Assembly: GCA_933228675.1 (NCBI GenBank)
Contig: OW121741.1
Location: 112,958,361 to 113,022,360, forward strand
Length of the DNA stretch: 64,000 nt
Direction of reading: 5' to 3'
From: Stomorhina lunata
Lineage: Eukaryota; Arthropoda; Insecta; Diptera; Rhiniidae
The position numbers and the translations under genes are program-made. Positions 24,524 to 36,160 of this stretch are shown here, piece after piece. Position 1 is the stretch's first letter. Each line of letters begins with the position of its first letter. Below the pieces are notes generated by a model, which ran no database searches, was not told the origin of the DNA, and saw nothing but the letters and a program-made list of their open reading frames with translations.

Positions 24524-25250
24524 TTTTATACCCTTCATCGCCGTAGGTAGAAACGGTATTAAAACTTTGTGCAGATATATGTAACCCATAGAAATATTGG
24601 TCTTAGACCCACCTTTTAGTATATCAATAGACTTTCTGAGTCGATTTAACGATGTCAGTCCGTCCGTCCGTCTGGTTGGCTGGACCCCTAATGAAAACCT
24701 TGTAATAAAAGTACAGATCGCAATTCTACCGATAATTTGATCAAATTTAGCACAGACAATTCTTTTAGTAGTGGGACCATAGCTAAGGAAATTCGTCTAA
24801 ATCAGTCTATTATTTAGGGTACCTCCCATAGGTCTCATTTCAAATAATTGATATTATGGCCGCAAATATCAGTATATTTATACGAAATTTAAAACAAATA
24901 CTAGTTATGCACGGTCCATATTTGACCATAGCTCCTATACAAAGTCTTCAGCAAAAACTCACTTAATGAAAAGAAAAACACTTGAATGCTAAAACACTTG
25001 AAGATAATGCAAATTTTAGGTTTTTTTTTAATACATAATTTTTGTAAAAACTGTAATCAAATTGCTGAATTTCTAGACAATTGGTCAACATTTGGCCCTA
25101 GCTCATATAGGTCAAAACGACTGAAATATCATTAATAAATAAGTTTTGGGAAAATCGTTGCATAACGACAAAAATTAGAAAATATTTGTCTTTAGATACG
25201 AAAAAAAAATGTCACCATAGTGGTGAATATGGTCAGCACTTTCTTACTAA
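24524..25250 (+). mobile_element. INE-1/DINE-1-like element, near full length but diverged
   Basis: It begins ATACCCTTCATCGCCGTAGG and has the CCCACCTTTTAGTATATCAA block, the GTCCGTCCGTCCGTCTGG tract and a recognisable 3' end, TTTCTTACTAATTTTT. The 3' hairpin has decayed to ATGGTCAGCAC. It lies in direct orientation 0.4 kb left of the best copy. Confidence 0.8.
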
Positions 25251-25685
25251 TTTTTTATAAAATTCAGATTTTGTCAAAATTGCTATTTAAGGTAAATTCA
25301 TATAAAATTGATGGACTATAGCGCCGAGTTTGTGTCGCTGAAAATGTAAGATATATCACAAACATTTATGTAGCATACTTTTAAGATATTCTAAATAATA
25401 TACAACATAAAAGCTGAAGTAGGCAGCCTATACCACCAGAAGCCGATGATTTTTTAATTTTCGTAAATACCACGATCATTAGTAAAACTCGTGAAAATGA
25501 GTATTAAATCAGTTAATTGCAATTTGGATGGTAACAGAGTTGGTTGGTGCCGCTTTGTTAAAGATAATACAAAAACCAAATAGGCAAGAAACAAATCAAA
25601 ATTCAATTTATAGCAACAAAACACATACATGGTTCGAGAGAACAAAGAAATATAATCTCGAACATTGTTGCCACGACTCTATTAT
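25251..25685. other. sequence between two INE-like copies
   Basis: The block 25341-25408 (ending CATACTTTTAAGATATTCTA and AATAATATACAACAT) recurs at 52730-52797 and weakly near 57995-58030, so it is a dispersed repeat fragment. Short open frames on both strands (25454-25645 and 25528-25734) overlap and are not supported. Confidence 0.5.
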
Positions 25686-26487
25686 TATACCCTTCACCAC
25701 CATAGGTGGAAAGGGTATTATAAGTTTGTGCTGATGTTTGTAACGCATAGAAATATTTGTCTTAGACCCACCTTTTAGTATACCAATAGACTTAGAATCA
25801 CTTTCTGAGTCGATTTAGCGATGTCCGTCCGTCCGTCCGTCTGGCTGGCTGGACCCCCATGTAAACCTTGTAATCAAACTACAGGTCGCAATTCTAAAGA
25901 TAATTTGATGAAATTTAGCACAGATAATTTTTTTGATAATGGGACCATGGCTATTGAAATTGGTCAAAATCGGTCCATTATTTTTGGTACCTCCCATAGG
26001 TCCCACTTCCCGGAATTGCTATATTGGCCACAAATATCAATATTTTTTCATGAAATTTAAAACAGATACTGCTTATGTAAACTTAAATCACTGTACTAAA
26101 TTTCGTTGAAATCGGTCCACATTTGACCATAGCTCCCATACAAACTCTTCTTCAAAAACGCACTAAATGAGACAAAAAATCACTAAAACGCTCGTAAATC
26201 TAAAGATAATGAAAATTTTGAGTTTATTTTTTGCATACATAATTTTTGTAACAACTGTAATCAATTTGCAAAATTTCGAGATAATCGGTCCACATTTGAC
26301 CCTAGCTCTCATATAAGTCCAAATGACGGAAACAGGTTGAATATATACGTTTTGAGAAAATGTTTGTATGATGGCAAAATTTAGCAAATATTTATCTTTA
26401 TACAGGAAAAATAACACCTTTGACCTTAGTGGTGAAGGGTATCGTATGGTCGGCTTGACCGACTATAGCGCTTTCTTACTTGTTTTT
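25686..26487 (+). mobile_element. INE-1/DINE-1-like (Helentron-type) element, best-preserved copy
   Basis: This ~800-bp element is the reference for the family here. The 5' end has a hairpin (ACCCTT...CACC / GGTGG...AAGGGT, 25688-25716). It continues with CCACCTTTTAGTATACCAAT, a CCGTCCGTCCGTCCGTCTGG microsatellite-like tract, and two alternating modules built around CCACATTTGACCATAGCTCC and CACATTTGACCCTAGCTC. The 3' end has a GTCGG/CCGAC hairpin (26449-26463) followed by CTTTCTTACTTGTTTTT. This order matches drosophilid INE-1 (5' subterminal hairpin, simple tract, 3' hairpin). There is no coding capacity, so it depends on a Rep/helicase supplied elsewhere. The 79-codon + and 63- and 84-codon minus frames inside it are chance. 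Confidence 0.85.
26449..26463. repeat. 3' subterminal hairpin of INE-like element
   Basis: GTCGG and CCGAC pair around a CTTGA loop, 24 bp from the element end. The hairpin is conserved in the copies at 23.65, 58.4 and (partly) 60.8 kb. A hairpin near the 3' end is characteristic of Helitron/Helentron termini. Confidence 0.8.
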
Positions 26488-26550
26488 GTAAACATTGGTA
26501 ATATTTTTGTAAACATTGGTAATATTTCTGTAAATATTGGGAATATTTTT
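26488..26550. repeat. three tandem 21-bp units abutting the INE-like 3' end
   Basis: Units starting GTAAACATTGGTAATATTTT (26488-26508, 26509-26529 and 26530-26550) follow the element's terminal T run without a gap. Units one and two are almost identical; the third has a few changes. Confidence 0.85.
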
Positions 26551-26599
26551 CAAAAAAGAAATAAATTCTAATATTAAACAATTTTAGATTTTTATATTT

Positions 26600-27275
26600 T
26601 TTTAGATATTTTCAATCCAAAAATTTTTTTATACAAAGATTTTTAATAAAAATATTTCTTTTTGAAAAATTGTTCGACAAAAATTATATTTTCTACAAAA
26701 TTTTTCGATTAAAATATTTTTCGGTAAAAATTTTCGATAAAAATATTTGTGTATCAAAAAATATTCAAATCTTCTATAGAAAAATTTTTGATAAAAAAAA
26801 TTTTCTATAGAAAAATTTTTGATAAATAAATTTTCTATAGAAATATTTTTGATAAAAACATTATATATATAAAAATTTTTGATAAAAAAATTTTCTATAG
26901 AAAATGTTCTATAAAAAAATTTTTGAGAAAAAAAAAGTTTTTGATAAATAAAATTTCTTTAGAAAAATTTTTGATAAAAAAATTTTCTATAACAAATTTT
27001 TGATAAAAAAAATTTCTATAGAAAAATTTTTGATAAAAAAATTGTCTATAGAATAATTTTTGATAAAAAAATTTTCTATAGAAAAATTTTCTATAGATAC
27101 AAACATTTTTGATAAAAAAATTTTTTATAGAAAAATTTTTGATAAAAAAATTTCCTATAAATAGATAAATTTTTGATAAAAAAAAATTTGATAAAAAAAT
27201 TTTCTATAGAAAAATGTTTGATAAAAAAATTTTCTATTGAAAAATTGTTGATATAAAAAATTTTGATAAAAATAT
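26600..27275. repeat. AT satellite array D (~30-bp unit with CTATAG core)
   Basis: Tandem units alternate GATAAAAAAATTTT and CTATAGAAAAATTTTT. The unit is built on the palindrome AAAATTTTCTATAGAAAA instead of the TTCGAA core of arrays C and E. It belongs with arrays I and J. Confidence 0.85.
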
Positions 27276-29149
27276 TTAAAAAAATGGAGTTGAAACTTTT
27301 CTTTTTAAAACATTAGAACTAAATATTTAAAAAAAATACCTATTTTAGTTAAAAGTATAAAAAACGACAACAGCTGACCCGCGCATTTATGGTTACTTAT
27401 TGGTCAAAATTTTCCTTATAGTAGATCTTCGTTTAAACTAAATATGTTGTCCCTAAGGTATTTATGTTACACAATATTTACTTAAAGTCTCAGTTTTTAA
27501 AAGTTTTCAGTAATACAAGACATTTTTTGAAGAAGTTTTCTTATAAAGATAAATTTATATAAATGTTCCATCCAATTACAGATTTTTGGAAATTTTCGTG
27601 TTAAAATAAAATTTTTTAAATCTCGTTTTTCTATGAATAGAATAATTTTTGAAAATTTTTTATAAGTATCCAAATTTTAAGATAAACCAAGTATTTTCAT
27701 AGGGAATTCTCTCTGAAAGATCAAACAAATCAATTTTAAATAAAACCAATATTATAAAATATAATTTATAGCTTTATATCCAAAACCTATTTTCTCCATT
27801 ACTTATAATTTTTTGTATTTATATTAATGTTTTTAGTCAATATTGGTGACATCGAGCAAAATGAAGTTTATTTTTTTACCAAAGACACTTCACATTTTCT
27901 GTCCGCCTTTCTACAATATTTTCTTACTTTTTCTTGCCTTTAAAATTCTTTATAAATGAAAGTCTTAGCGTTTAAACAGAATTTATGACATGTGTGAGAC
28001 TTTTTTTTGTCAATATATTTACATTTTTTCTTATGTGTCTCTAAAATTTTTATGTTAATTTTTCCGTTATGAATTTTATTTAGTGGGAGGGTGTTGGATT
28101 TTGTCGGGCACGACAATTGATTTATGTTGTAAACACTTGCTGTTTTATAAGGGGTCGGTCGTTCCAGCGAACTGGCTGGTAATAAACCGACGGAAAAGGG
28201 GGATTTATGAAGTGAAAAAAGAAAAATGTCTTTTAGAGAAAATGTGAATAATAAAATATAAAACAATTATTAATGTTTTTTTATATTTTATGAACCGGCA
28301 AACATTTATTAACTTATTTAATTTATGTTTAAAATAATTAGAGAATATTTCCAAAGGGAAATGTAAAGAAAAAGAAAAGTCTACTTATATAGCAAAGTAA
28401 ATAAGTAATATTTTTTGTTATATTTAAATTTAATTTAATAAGTTTTATTCCCTTAAATTTTCATTATAATAAAAAAAATATTTCTTTAAGTATCTACTTA
28501 AAAAGTTTCTTTTTATGTTTTTAATTAACTTCCAACAATGCCATTAACAAGTTCAAGTATTACTGTCATAAACTTTGGAGATTTCAAAAAAAAAATCCAT
28601 CTCCAACAAAAATGACAACCTAGAAATAAATCTCCCCATTTTAATGTTTCATTTGATCTTTACTTGGCCTTAATTGACTATACGACAACGCGTCACAATT
28701 AACTAAATTTAAAGCTGAAACTTTGATTTTTCTTTAAATTTTTTATGCTTTGAAAAGATTTTTACTTTTAATTTAAAATAAAAAATTCTTTAAACTAAGA
28801 ATATAATTTAAGTTTACACATTTGTTCAGTAATTGCTTGAGGTAGAAAAAATTAATCGTATGCATAAAATTATATTATATTTTTGAACTGCTGCTGTTTC
28901 GTGGGGGAAAAAAGGGATTAAAATATTTAACGAGGAATATATTTCGCTTTTTTATTTGCACACATGACTGAAATTGAACATAAACAAAGTGACTGTAATC
29001 ATTGTGGAATTGTATATCAAAGGGTATAATTTGTAGAACATGGTGGGTATTTGTTTGAGTTAAAATTCATGGAAGTCGTGTGGAAGTGTATTATAGTAAA
29101 TAAAATTACAGTGGAATAAATTAGTATTTTGGATCTTTTTCGAGAATGA
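27276..29149. other. non-repetitive AT-rich sequence with a GC-richer patch at 28.1 kb
   Basis: No gene is recognised. About 28080-28200 is visibly higher in GC and contains GGGTCGGTCGTTCCAGCGA and CACTTGCTGTTTTATAAGG. A 108-codon minus-strand frame (27940-28266) crosses it without a recognisable domain. Confidence 0.5.
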
Positions 29150-31060
29150 AATAAAAATAAACTATTTTCAAAAATTTATTAAAATTTTCCAAAAATTTAC
29201 TTAAAAAGCTAATTTTTCGAAAATTTACCTTCTAAAATAATTTTTTTCGAAAATTTACTAAAAAAAAGAAAATTTTTAAAAAATTTACCAAAAAAAGCAA
29301 ATTTTTCGAAAATCTACTAAAAAAGCAAAATTTTTCAAAAATTTACCAAAAGAGCAAATTTTTCGAAAATTTACTTTAAAAAGCAAATTTTTCGAAGATT
29401 TACTATAAAAAGCTAATTTTTCGAAAATTCACTAAAAAAAGAAAATTTTTCAAAAATTTACTATAAAAAGCCAATTTTTTCGAAAATTTACTATAAAAAG
29501 CCAATTTTTCGAAAATTTACTATAAAAAGAAAATTTTTCGAATCTATAAATAGCAAAATTTTCGAAAATATACTATAAAAAGCAAATTTTTCAAAAATTT
29601 ACTATTAAAAGCAATTTTTTCAAAAATTTACTATAAAAAGCTAATTTTTCAAAAATTTACTATAAAAAATATTTTTCGAATTTTTTTTAAAAATAGAAAA
29701 TTTTTCAGAAAACTACTAAAAAAAAAGGAAATTTTTCGAAAATTTTCTACAAAAAGTAAATTTTTCGAAAATTTACTTTAAATAACAAATTTTTCAAAAA
29801 TTTGCTATAAAAAGCAAATTTTTCAAAAATTTACTATAAAAAATATTTTTCGAAATTTTTTTTCAAAATAGAAAATTTTTCGGAAATCTACTAAAAAAAA
29901 CAAATTTTTCGAAAATTTTCTACAAAAAGTAAATTATTCGAAAATTTACTTTAAATAACAAATTTTTCAAAAATTTACTATTAATAGCAAATTTTTCGAA
30001 AATTAACTATAAAAAACATTTTTCAAAAATTTACTATAAAAGAAAATTTTTTAAAAATTTAATAACAACAGAATATTTTTCGAAAATTTACTTTGAAAAG
30101 CAAATTTTTCGAAAATTTACTACAAAAAGTAAATTTTTCGAAAATGTACTATAAAAAGTAAATTTTTCGAAAATGTACTATAAAAAGTAAATTTTTCGAA
30201 AATTTACTATAAAAAGTAAATTTTTCGAAAATTTACTATAAAAAGTAAATTTTTCGAAAATTTACTATAAAAAGTAAATTTTTCGAAAATCTACTATAAC
30301 AGGTAAATTTTTCGAAAATTTACTATAACAGGTAAATTTTTCGAAAATTTACTATTAAAAGTAAATTTTTCGAAAATTTACTATTAAAAGTAAATTTTTC
30401 GAAAATTTACTATAAAAAGTAAATTTTTCGAAAATTTACTATAAAAAGAAAATTTTTCGAGAAATTACTATAAAAAGAAAATTTTTCGAAAAATTACTAT
30501 AAAAAGAAAATTTTTCGAAAAATTACTATAAAAAGAACATTTTTCGAAAGATTTTTAAAAACAGCAAATTTTTCGAATATTTACTATTAAAAGCAAATTT
30601 TTCAAAAATTTACTATTAAAAGAAAATTTTTGGAAAATTTTCTATAAAAGGTAAATTTCTCGAAAATTTACTATAAAAAGTAAATTTTTCGAAAATTTAC
30701 TGTAAAAAGAAATTTTTTTGAAAAGTTACTATAAAAAGCTAATTTTTCGAAAATTTATTGTAATAAGAAAATATTTGAAAATTTACTAAAAAAAAAGCAG
30801 ATATTTCGAAAACCATAAAAATCAAGTTTTTTACTTTAAAAAGCAAATTTTTCGAAAATTTACTATACAAAGCTAGTTTTTCGAATATATACTTTAAAAA
30901 GCAAATTTTTCTAAAATTTTCTATAAAAAGTAAATTTTATTAAAATTTACTAGTTTTTCGAAAATTTATGAAATTTTTTTTTTTAATTTTCCAAAAATTT
31001 ACTTTAAAACAAGCAAATTTTTCGAAAATTTTTCATAGAAAGTAATTTTTTTGAATACTT
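29150..31060 (+). repeat. AT satellite array E (29-bp unit)
   Basis: A 29-bp unit is well defined at 30187-30215: GTAAATTTTTCGAAAATTTA followed by CTATAAAAA. The centre (about 30100-30460) is the most homogeneous and both flanks are degenerate. The array continues after the TIR element at 32359-32720. The same unit occurs in array F in the opposite orientation. Confidence 0.95.
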
Positions 31061-31200
31061 CCCAGCAAAACTTTGGTAATGGCAAGTACTCTGATAACTG
31101 GTTACCTTGTAACGACTACAATATACCATCCGAATAAATAATAAGTTATTACAGAAGTACTTATTCGTAATTAAGATGGTAATTTAAACTGAATGGCCCC

Positions 31201-31211
31201 GGTTCAAATCC
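31201..31211 (+). promoter_or_regulatory. B-box-like sequence at left end of TIR element copy 1
   Basis: GGTTCAAATCC fits the RNA polymerase III internal B-box consensus GGTTCRANNCC exactly, and the following CCACC looks like the 3' arm of a tRNA T stem. No convincing A-box is found upstream, so it may be the stump of a second tRNA-like sequence. Equivalent sites lie at 36301-36311 and, reversed, 50131-50141. Confidence 0.5.
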
Positions 31212-32040
31212 CACCAAGGGAAACAATTTTTTTTAGTATTTTTTTTATTAAAAGAGTCTTTTTAAATGATTTTTGTATTTTAAGAACTTAAATGTTATCT
31301 TCTGTAAAAAAAATTTGTAAAACTAACTCACGTTAATGAAAAAATACCATCATGAGTCAATTTTGATTATGTAGGGGATGTTGAATACCAAACACGATTC
31401 TAATTGGTCTTAACTTGGTAAGCCCAACTTATCTGGGTTATCCTTCATTTCAACTGTGGACACACACCTCCTCATGGTATCACCCGGGGAGCTAGTTTAA
31501 CACCCATTAATATTGTGAGTTAACATGTTCCGAGAGTTGTCCCATAAGATCGATAAAAATGGGTTAGGATTACGGGCTAGTAACCCTCTCTTGAAAAAAA
31601 TACAATGAAGAGGATAAAATTAGAATTGAAATGTCCCACTACCTAATGTTAGAATAGGATGTCCGAAACTTCGATAGAAGGACCAAGTAGAGGAACATTT
31701 TTCAAAGATTGGCCTTTAAAATTGGAGAATATTCGCACAAGATCGAAATCCATGGAATTCTAAAACATGCTCGGACTTTGACCTTAACAGGTTGTAAAAT
31801 TTAAGTAAGTAAGAGTCAATCTTATATAAAAACTTATACAAAAAAGAAGATTTAAATTGTTTAAGTTTTAAAATAATTTTAAAAAAGTTTTAAAATAATT
31901 ACAAAAAATCGTATAAAAATATTTTTCCAAAAATTACAACAAAGCAAAAAAAGCAGGAAAAAACATTGTTATTTTCACATGATTTTGGATCTAAAAATAA
32001 CAATTGTTTATATTAATTAAAAGCTGCTAAGTTTTCAACA

Positions 32041-32113
32041 TATGAAGTAGCTCAGTGGAAGAGTCTCTGCCTAGCAGTCGGAGGGTCTGGGTTCGAGCCC
32101 CCATGGGATCATT
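32041..32113 (+). pseudogene. tRNA-like module (Ala-AGC-like) in TIR element copy 1
   Basis: The 73-nt segment has an exact A-box (TAGCTCAGTGG) and B-box (GGTTCGAGCCC). A cloverleaf can be drawn: acceptor TATGA/TCATT (one end mismatch), D stem GCTC/GAGT, anticodon stem TCTGC/TCGGA with one mismatch around loop CTAGCAG, T stem TGGG/CCCA. The loop gives anticodon AGC (Ala). The acceptor stem lacks two inner pairs and the T loop is one base long, so it is unlikely to be a working tRNA. A Pol III promoter role is inferred from the intact boxes. Confidence 0.65.
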
Positions 32114-32358
32114 AAAAAAAATTTATTTCGTTTAAAAATATATGTTTTTAATAAAACAACAACAAAAAAGTTGTTGCTGTTGTTGTTGTTGCTTTCAAAT
32201 TGCTTACCCAAGTCATTACTTTTCTGCAATTGGTAAGTACTTGCCTCAAATGACATCCCCATGTTAATGTAATGGCTTAAACAGCGAATGAGTAAGTAGT
32301 TCGTGTTCAATAGTTTAACTGTTTAACTCATTATTTGGTAATGAAAAGTTTTACTAGG

Positions 32359-32720
32359 TTACTATAAAAAGCCAGATTTTCAAAAATTTATGAAACAAAT
32401 TTTTTAAATATTTTTCGAAAATTTAGTATGTATCCAAATTTTTTGAAAAATCTAATAATCTAATAATCTAAGCTAATTTTTCGAAGATTTACTAGAAGTA
32501 TCTAATTTTTGGAAAATTTACTATAATAACAGATTTTTTGAAAATTTACTATAAAAATCAAATTTTACGAAAATTTACTATAAATAGACAATTTTTCGAA
32601 AATTTACTATAAAAAGCAAATTTTTCGAAAATTTACTATAAAAAGCTAATTTTTGGAATTAACTATTGTATAAATAGAAAATTTTTCGAAAAATTACTAT
32701 AAATAGCAAATTGTTCGAAA
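32359..32720 (+). repeat. AT satellite array E, right remnant
   Basis: Degenerate 29-bp units in the same orientation as 29150-31060 resume directly after TIR element copy 1. This is consistent with the element having landed within the array. Units are clearest at 32560-32650. Confidence 0.8.
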
Positions 32721-34214
32721 TTTCGATGTCATGAAGTTAAACTTGATATGATACTTGACGTGTGAGAGGCAGCAATTAAAAATATCTTTGACCCCAATAT
32801 TAAAGGGCAAAATTTTACATTATTAGCCGATCAAAACCGAAAAATGCTACAAATAAAGGAAAAAGTAACCAATTTCGTTTAGAAGTCGACAAAACGGCAA
32901 CACTGGTTTGATCTCACTTTTATAGTTTTATTCTGCTTGAATAAAGAACATTGGAGCATCAAACACATAGACGACAGCAGGCAGCAGAAAAAAAATCTGT
33001 CAACAACAAAATGCACAAATTGATACGAAAACGATTATTTTGACATGAAAACGATTTTCTTTTCTGTAGTCAGCATTAAGAAGATGCTTTACTGTCACTA
33101 TAAATTGGTAGCATTAGGAACTGAATCTTTTGTATAATATTCAATAGAAAAGAAAATCATAATATTAACATCACAAACCTAAAAAGATATTAGAACGTTT
33201 TGAGTCAGCAATTTAAGTTTTATATATGTAAACTATATACATATGAGGTACCCATGGAAACTGCGTTTATTAGCTGATTGTTGGGCTGCTGCTGTCTTCG
33301 AGATAATTATGTAGCTGACTAAATGGCAGCATTTGTAACGACTGCTGTTTGCTGTTGTCAATGTGTTTAAGTGCTTGATCTGTTTAAATTGTGTGTAGTC
33401 TTTACTAAATGTGCATTGATACTCTTGAGTTTATGACAAAATAAAATTTAGTTTTTATTTGAATGCGTTCTAGACAAGTCGTTACAGATTTAGACAATTT
33501 TAATATTTGAATATGTTTTTATTTATGAGTGCTTAACAAAAAATGTTTAAAATATATTTATTTTGGATTAAAAATGCAATTAAATAAAATATAGTTGTAA
33601 GGATTAAACAATATTTAATTGTAAATTAAAATAAATTTTCTAAAAATACAAATAATCATTTAAAATGTAAATATTTATTTGCCTATTTGAATGTGTATAA
33701 ATAATTGATATTGATTTTAACTTAATTAAAATGTGCATATGTATAAAACCAAGCGCATAATCTATGATATTTTTCAATCGAAAAAAGGTAAAAACAAAGA
33801 AAATTTTAAAGGATTTCAAAAAAATTAGAAAAATAATTGCAATAAATTAGTTATGACAAATTTTCTAATTTTAACTCTATCTATCTACTTTATCAACTTT
33901 ATTAGCATTTTTCAGCAACTGAATCATTATTACTACATTGAACTTTAACATTTCTATATTTTTCATTGGGTTATTTGCCTAAATAATTCCTATGTTTTTT
34001 GTTGTCACATAAATTAGCTATTATTTTAACTGAAATTTTATGAAAATAAATTTTTAAACCCATTTTTATAAATAATTAATTTTTGTTTATTTTTTTTTTG
34101 AAATTTCAGAAATGCATTCAAACTGCCCTTAAATGAATAAGGTAAGTTTATTTTACATAATTTGCTTAATTAACTATTTTTGAACCAACAGTAATTTATT
34201 TAAATTTAAATAGG
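32721..34214. other. non-repetitive spacer between inverted satellite arrays
   Basis: No coding sequence is recognised. It is AT-rich with a moderately complex part at 32740-33450. It contains the splice-flanked 32-bp candidate exon at 34110-34141. Confidence 0.5.
34110..34141 (+). other. candidate 32-bp exon with strong splice signals
   Basis: The segment is preceded by a T-rich tract ending TTTTTGAAATTTCAG (acceptor at 34108-34109) and followed by GTAAGT (34142-34147). The exon end AAG followed by GTAAGT is the ideal 5' splice-site consensus. The 32 nt contain stop codons in all three frames, so if used it would be an untranslated or regulatory (poison) exon. No other exon was found in the window to pair with it, and chance co-occurrence in AT-rich DNA is possible. 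Confidence 0.25.
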
Positions 34215-36160
34215 AAAATAATATAAAAGTAAATTAACCAAAAATTTACTAAAAATAGGAAATAATTCGAAAAATAACTAAAAGAAAAATTTTGCAGTTT
34301 GTAGTTAATTTTCGAAGAATTTTGCTTTTTATAGTAAATTTTGGAAAAATTTTCTATTTATAGAAAATGTAAATTTTTGAAAAATTTGCAATTTAAAGAA
34401 AATTTTCGAAAAATTTGCTATTTATAGTTAATTTTAAAAAATTTGCTATTTATAGTAAATTTTTGAAAAATTTGTTATTTATAGGAATTTTTTTGAAAAA
34501 TTTGGTATTTTTTAATTTTTGAAAAACTTGCTATTAATAGGATTTTTTTTGCTATTTATAGCAAATTTTTGAAAAATTTGCTTTTTATAGTAAATTTTCT
34601 ATTATAAACAAATTTTTGCAAAATTTGCTATTAATAGGAAATTTTTGAAAAATTTGCTATTGATGGGAAATTTGTTGCTATTTATAGGAAATTTTTGAAA
34701 AATTTGCTATTAATAGGAAATTTTTGAATTTATTAAAAAATTTGCTATTAATAGGAAATTAATGAAAAATTTATTATTAATAGAAAACTTTTGAAAAATG
34801 TTATAGTAAATTCTATTAAAATTAGGTTTTCATAAATAATTTTAACAAAATTGCTTTTACAGTAAAATTTTGAAAAATTTGCTTTTGTAGTAAATTTTTG
34901 AGAAATTGGTTTTTTATAGTAAATTTTTGAAAAATTTGCTTTACATAATAAATATTCGAAAAATTATCTTTTTGTAATAATTTTCGAAAAATTTGTTTTT
35001 ATAGTAAATTCTTAAATAATTTTGTTTTTTTTAGTAAATTTCTGAAAAATTTGCTTCTATAGTAAATTTTTGAAAATTTGTTTTCATAGTAAATTTTTGA
35101 AAAATTGGGCTTGTATAGAAAATTTTTGAAAAATTTTAAATTTGAAAAATAGTAAATTTTCAAAAAATTTGCTTTTTGTAATAAATTTTTGAAATATTTG
35201 CTTTTTATCATAAATTTTTTAAAAATTTCTTTTTTATAGTTAATTTTTTAAAACTTTGCTTTTTATCATAAACTTTGAAAAATTTTGGTTTTTATAGTAA
35301 ATTTTTGAAAATTTTGCTATTTGGAGTAAATTATCGAAAAATTTGCTTTAGATAGTAAATTTTAAAAAAATTAGCTTTTTATTGTAAATTCTTTAAAATT
35401 TACTATTTATATTAAATTTTTGAAGAATTTTCTATTTTTAGTAAATATTTGAAAAACTTCCTTTTTATAGTAAATTTTTGAAAAATTTGCTTTTTATAGT
35501 AAATTTTCGAAATTTTGCTTTTTATAGTACATTTTTGAAAAATTTGCTTTTGATAGTAAATTTTTGAAAAGTTTGCTTTTTATAGTAAATTTTTGAAAAA
35601 TTTGCTTTTTATAGTAAATTTTTGAAAAATTTGCTTTTAATAGTAAATTTTTGAAAAATTTGTTTTTTATAGTAAATTTTTTGAAAAAATTTTTTTTATA
35701 GTAAATTTTTTAAAAATTTGCTTCTTATATTAAATTTTAGAAAAAGTTTCTTTTGATAGTAAATTTTTTAAAATTATGCATTTTATATCAAATGTTTAAA
35801 AAATTAGCTTTTTATAGTAAATTTTTGAAAAAATTGATTTTTATAGTAAATTTTTGAAAAATTTGCTTTTCATAGTAAATTTTTGAAGAATTTGCTTATT
35901 ATAGTAAATATTTGAAAAACTTGCTTTCTAAAGTAAATTTTTGAAAAAGTAGCTTTTGACAGTAAATTTTTCAAAAAATTGCTTTTTATAGTAAATTTTC
36001 GAAAATTTATCTTTTTATAGTAAATTTTCGAAAAAATTTGGTATTTGTAGTAAATTTTCAAACAATTTTCTATATAAATATATTTTCAAAAAAATTGCTA
36101 TTAAGGTGAATTTTCGGAAAATTGTAAGTCTGTAATTAATATTTGAAAAATTGTTAATAT
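34215..36160 (-). repeat. AT satellite array F (29-bp unit, inverted relative to array E)
   Basis: Units read CTTTTTATAGTAAATTTTTG followed by AAAAATTTG. The reverse complement differs from the array E unit at only two positions (AGC for AGT, and TCAAAA for TCGAAA). The middle (35460-35700) is most regular at 29-bp spacing. Short Phe/Lys-rich frames within it (34999-35211 and 35870-36061) are repeat artefacts. Confidence 0.95.

Larger units (their letters stand above)
31061..32358 (+). mobile_element. tRNA-bearing 1.3-kb TIR element, copy 1
   Basis: Termini are CCCAGCAAAACTTTGG on the left and the inverted AAAAGTTTTACTAGG on the right. The subterminal motif GGCAAGTACT occurs in inverted orientation near both ends (31083 and 32233). 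Inside are a B-box-like GGTTCAAATCC at 31201-31211 and a 73-nt tRNA-like module at 32041-32113. No transposase frame exists; the 79-codon minus-strand frame at 32071-32310 is the antisense of the tRNA-like module and a CAA/GTT repeat. It lies inside satellite array E. Target duplication is unclear here (CTT left, TTA right). Superfamily is not assigned. Confidence 0.85.

Noticed and set aside
32041..32113. Functional nuclear tRNA-Ala gene
   Set aside because: The acceptor stem has unpaired inner positions, the T loop is irregular, the anticodon stem has a mismatch, and all copies lie at the same place in a mobile element.
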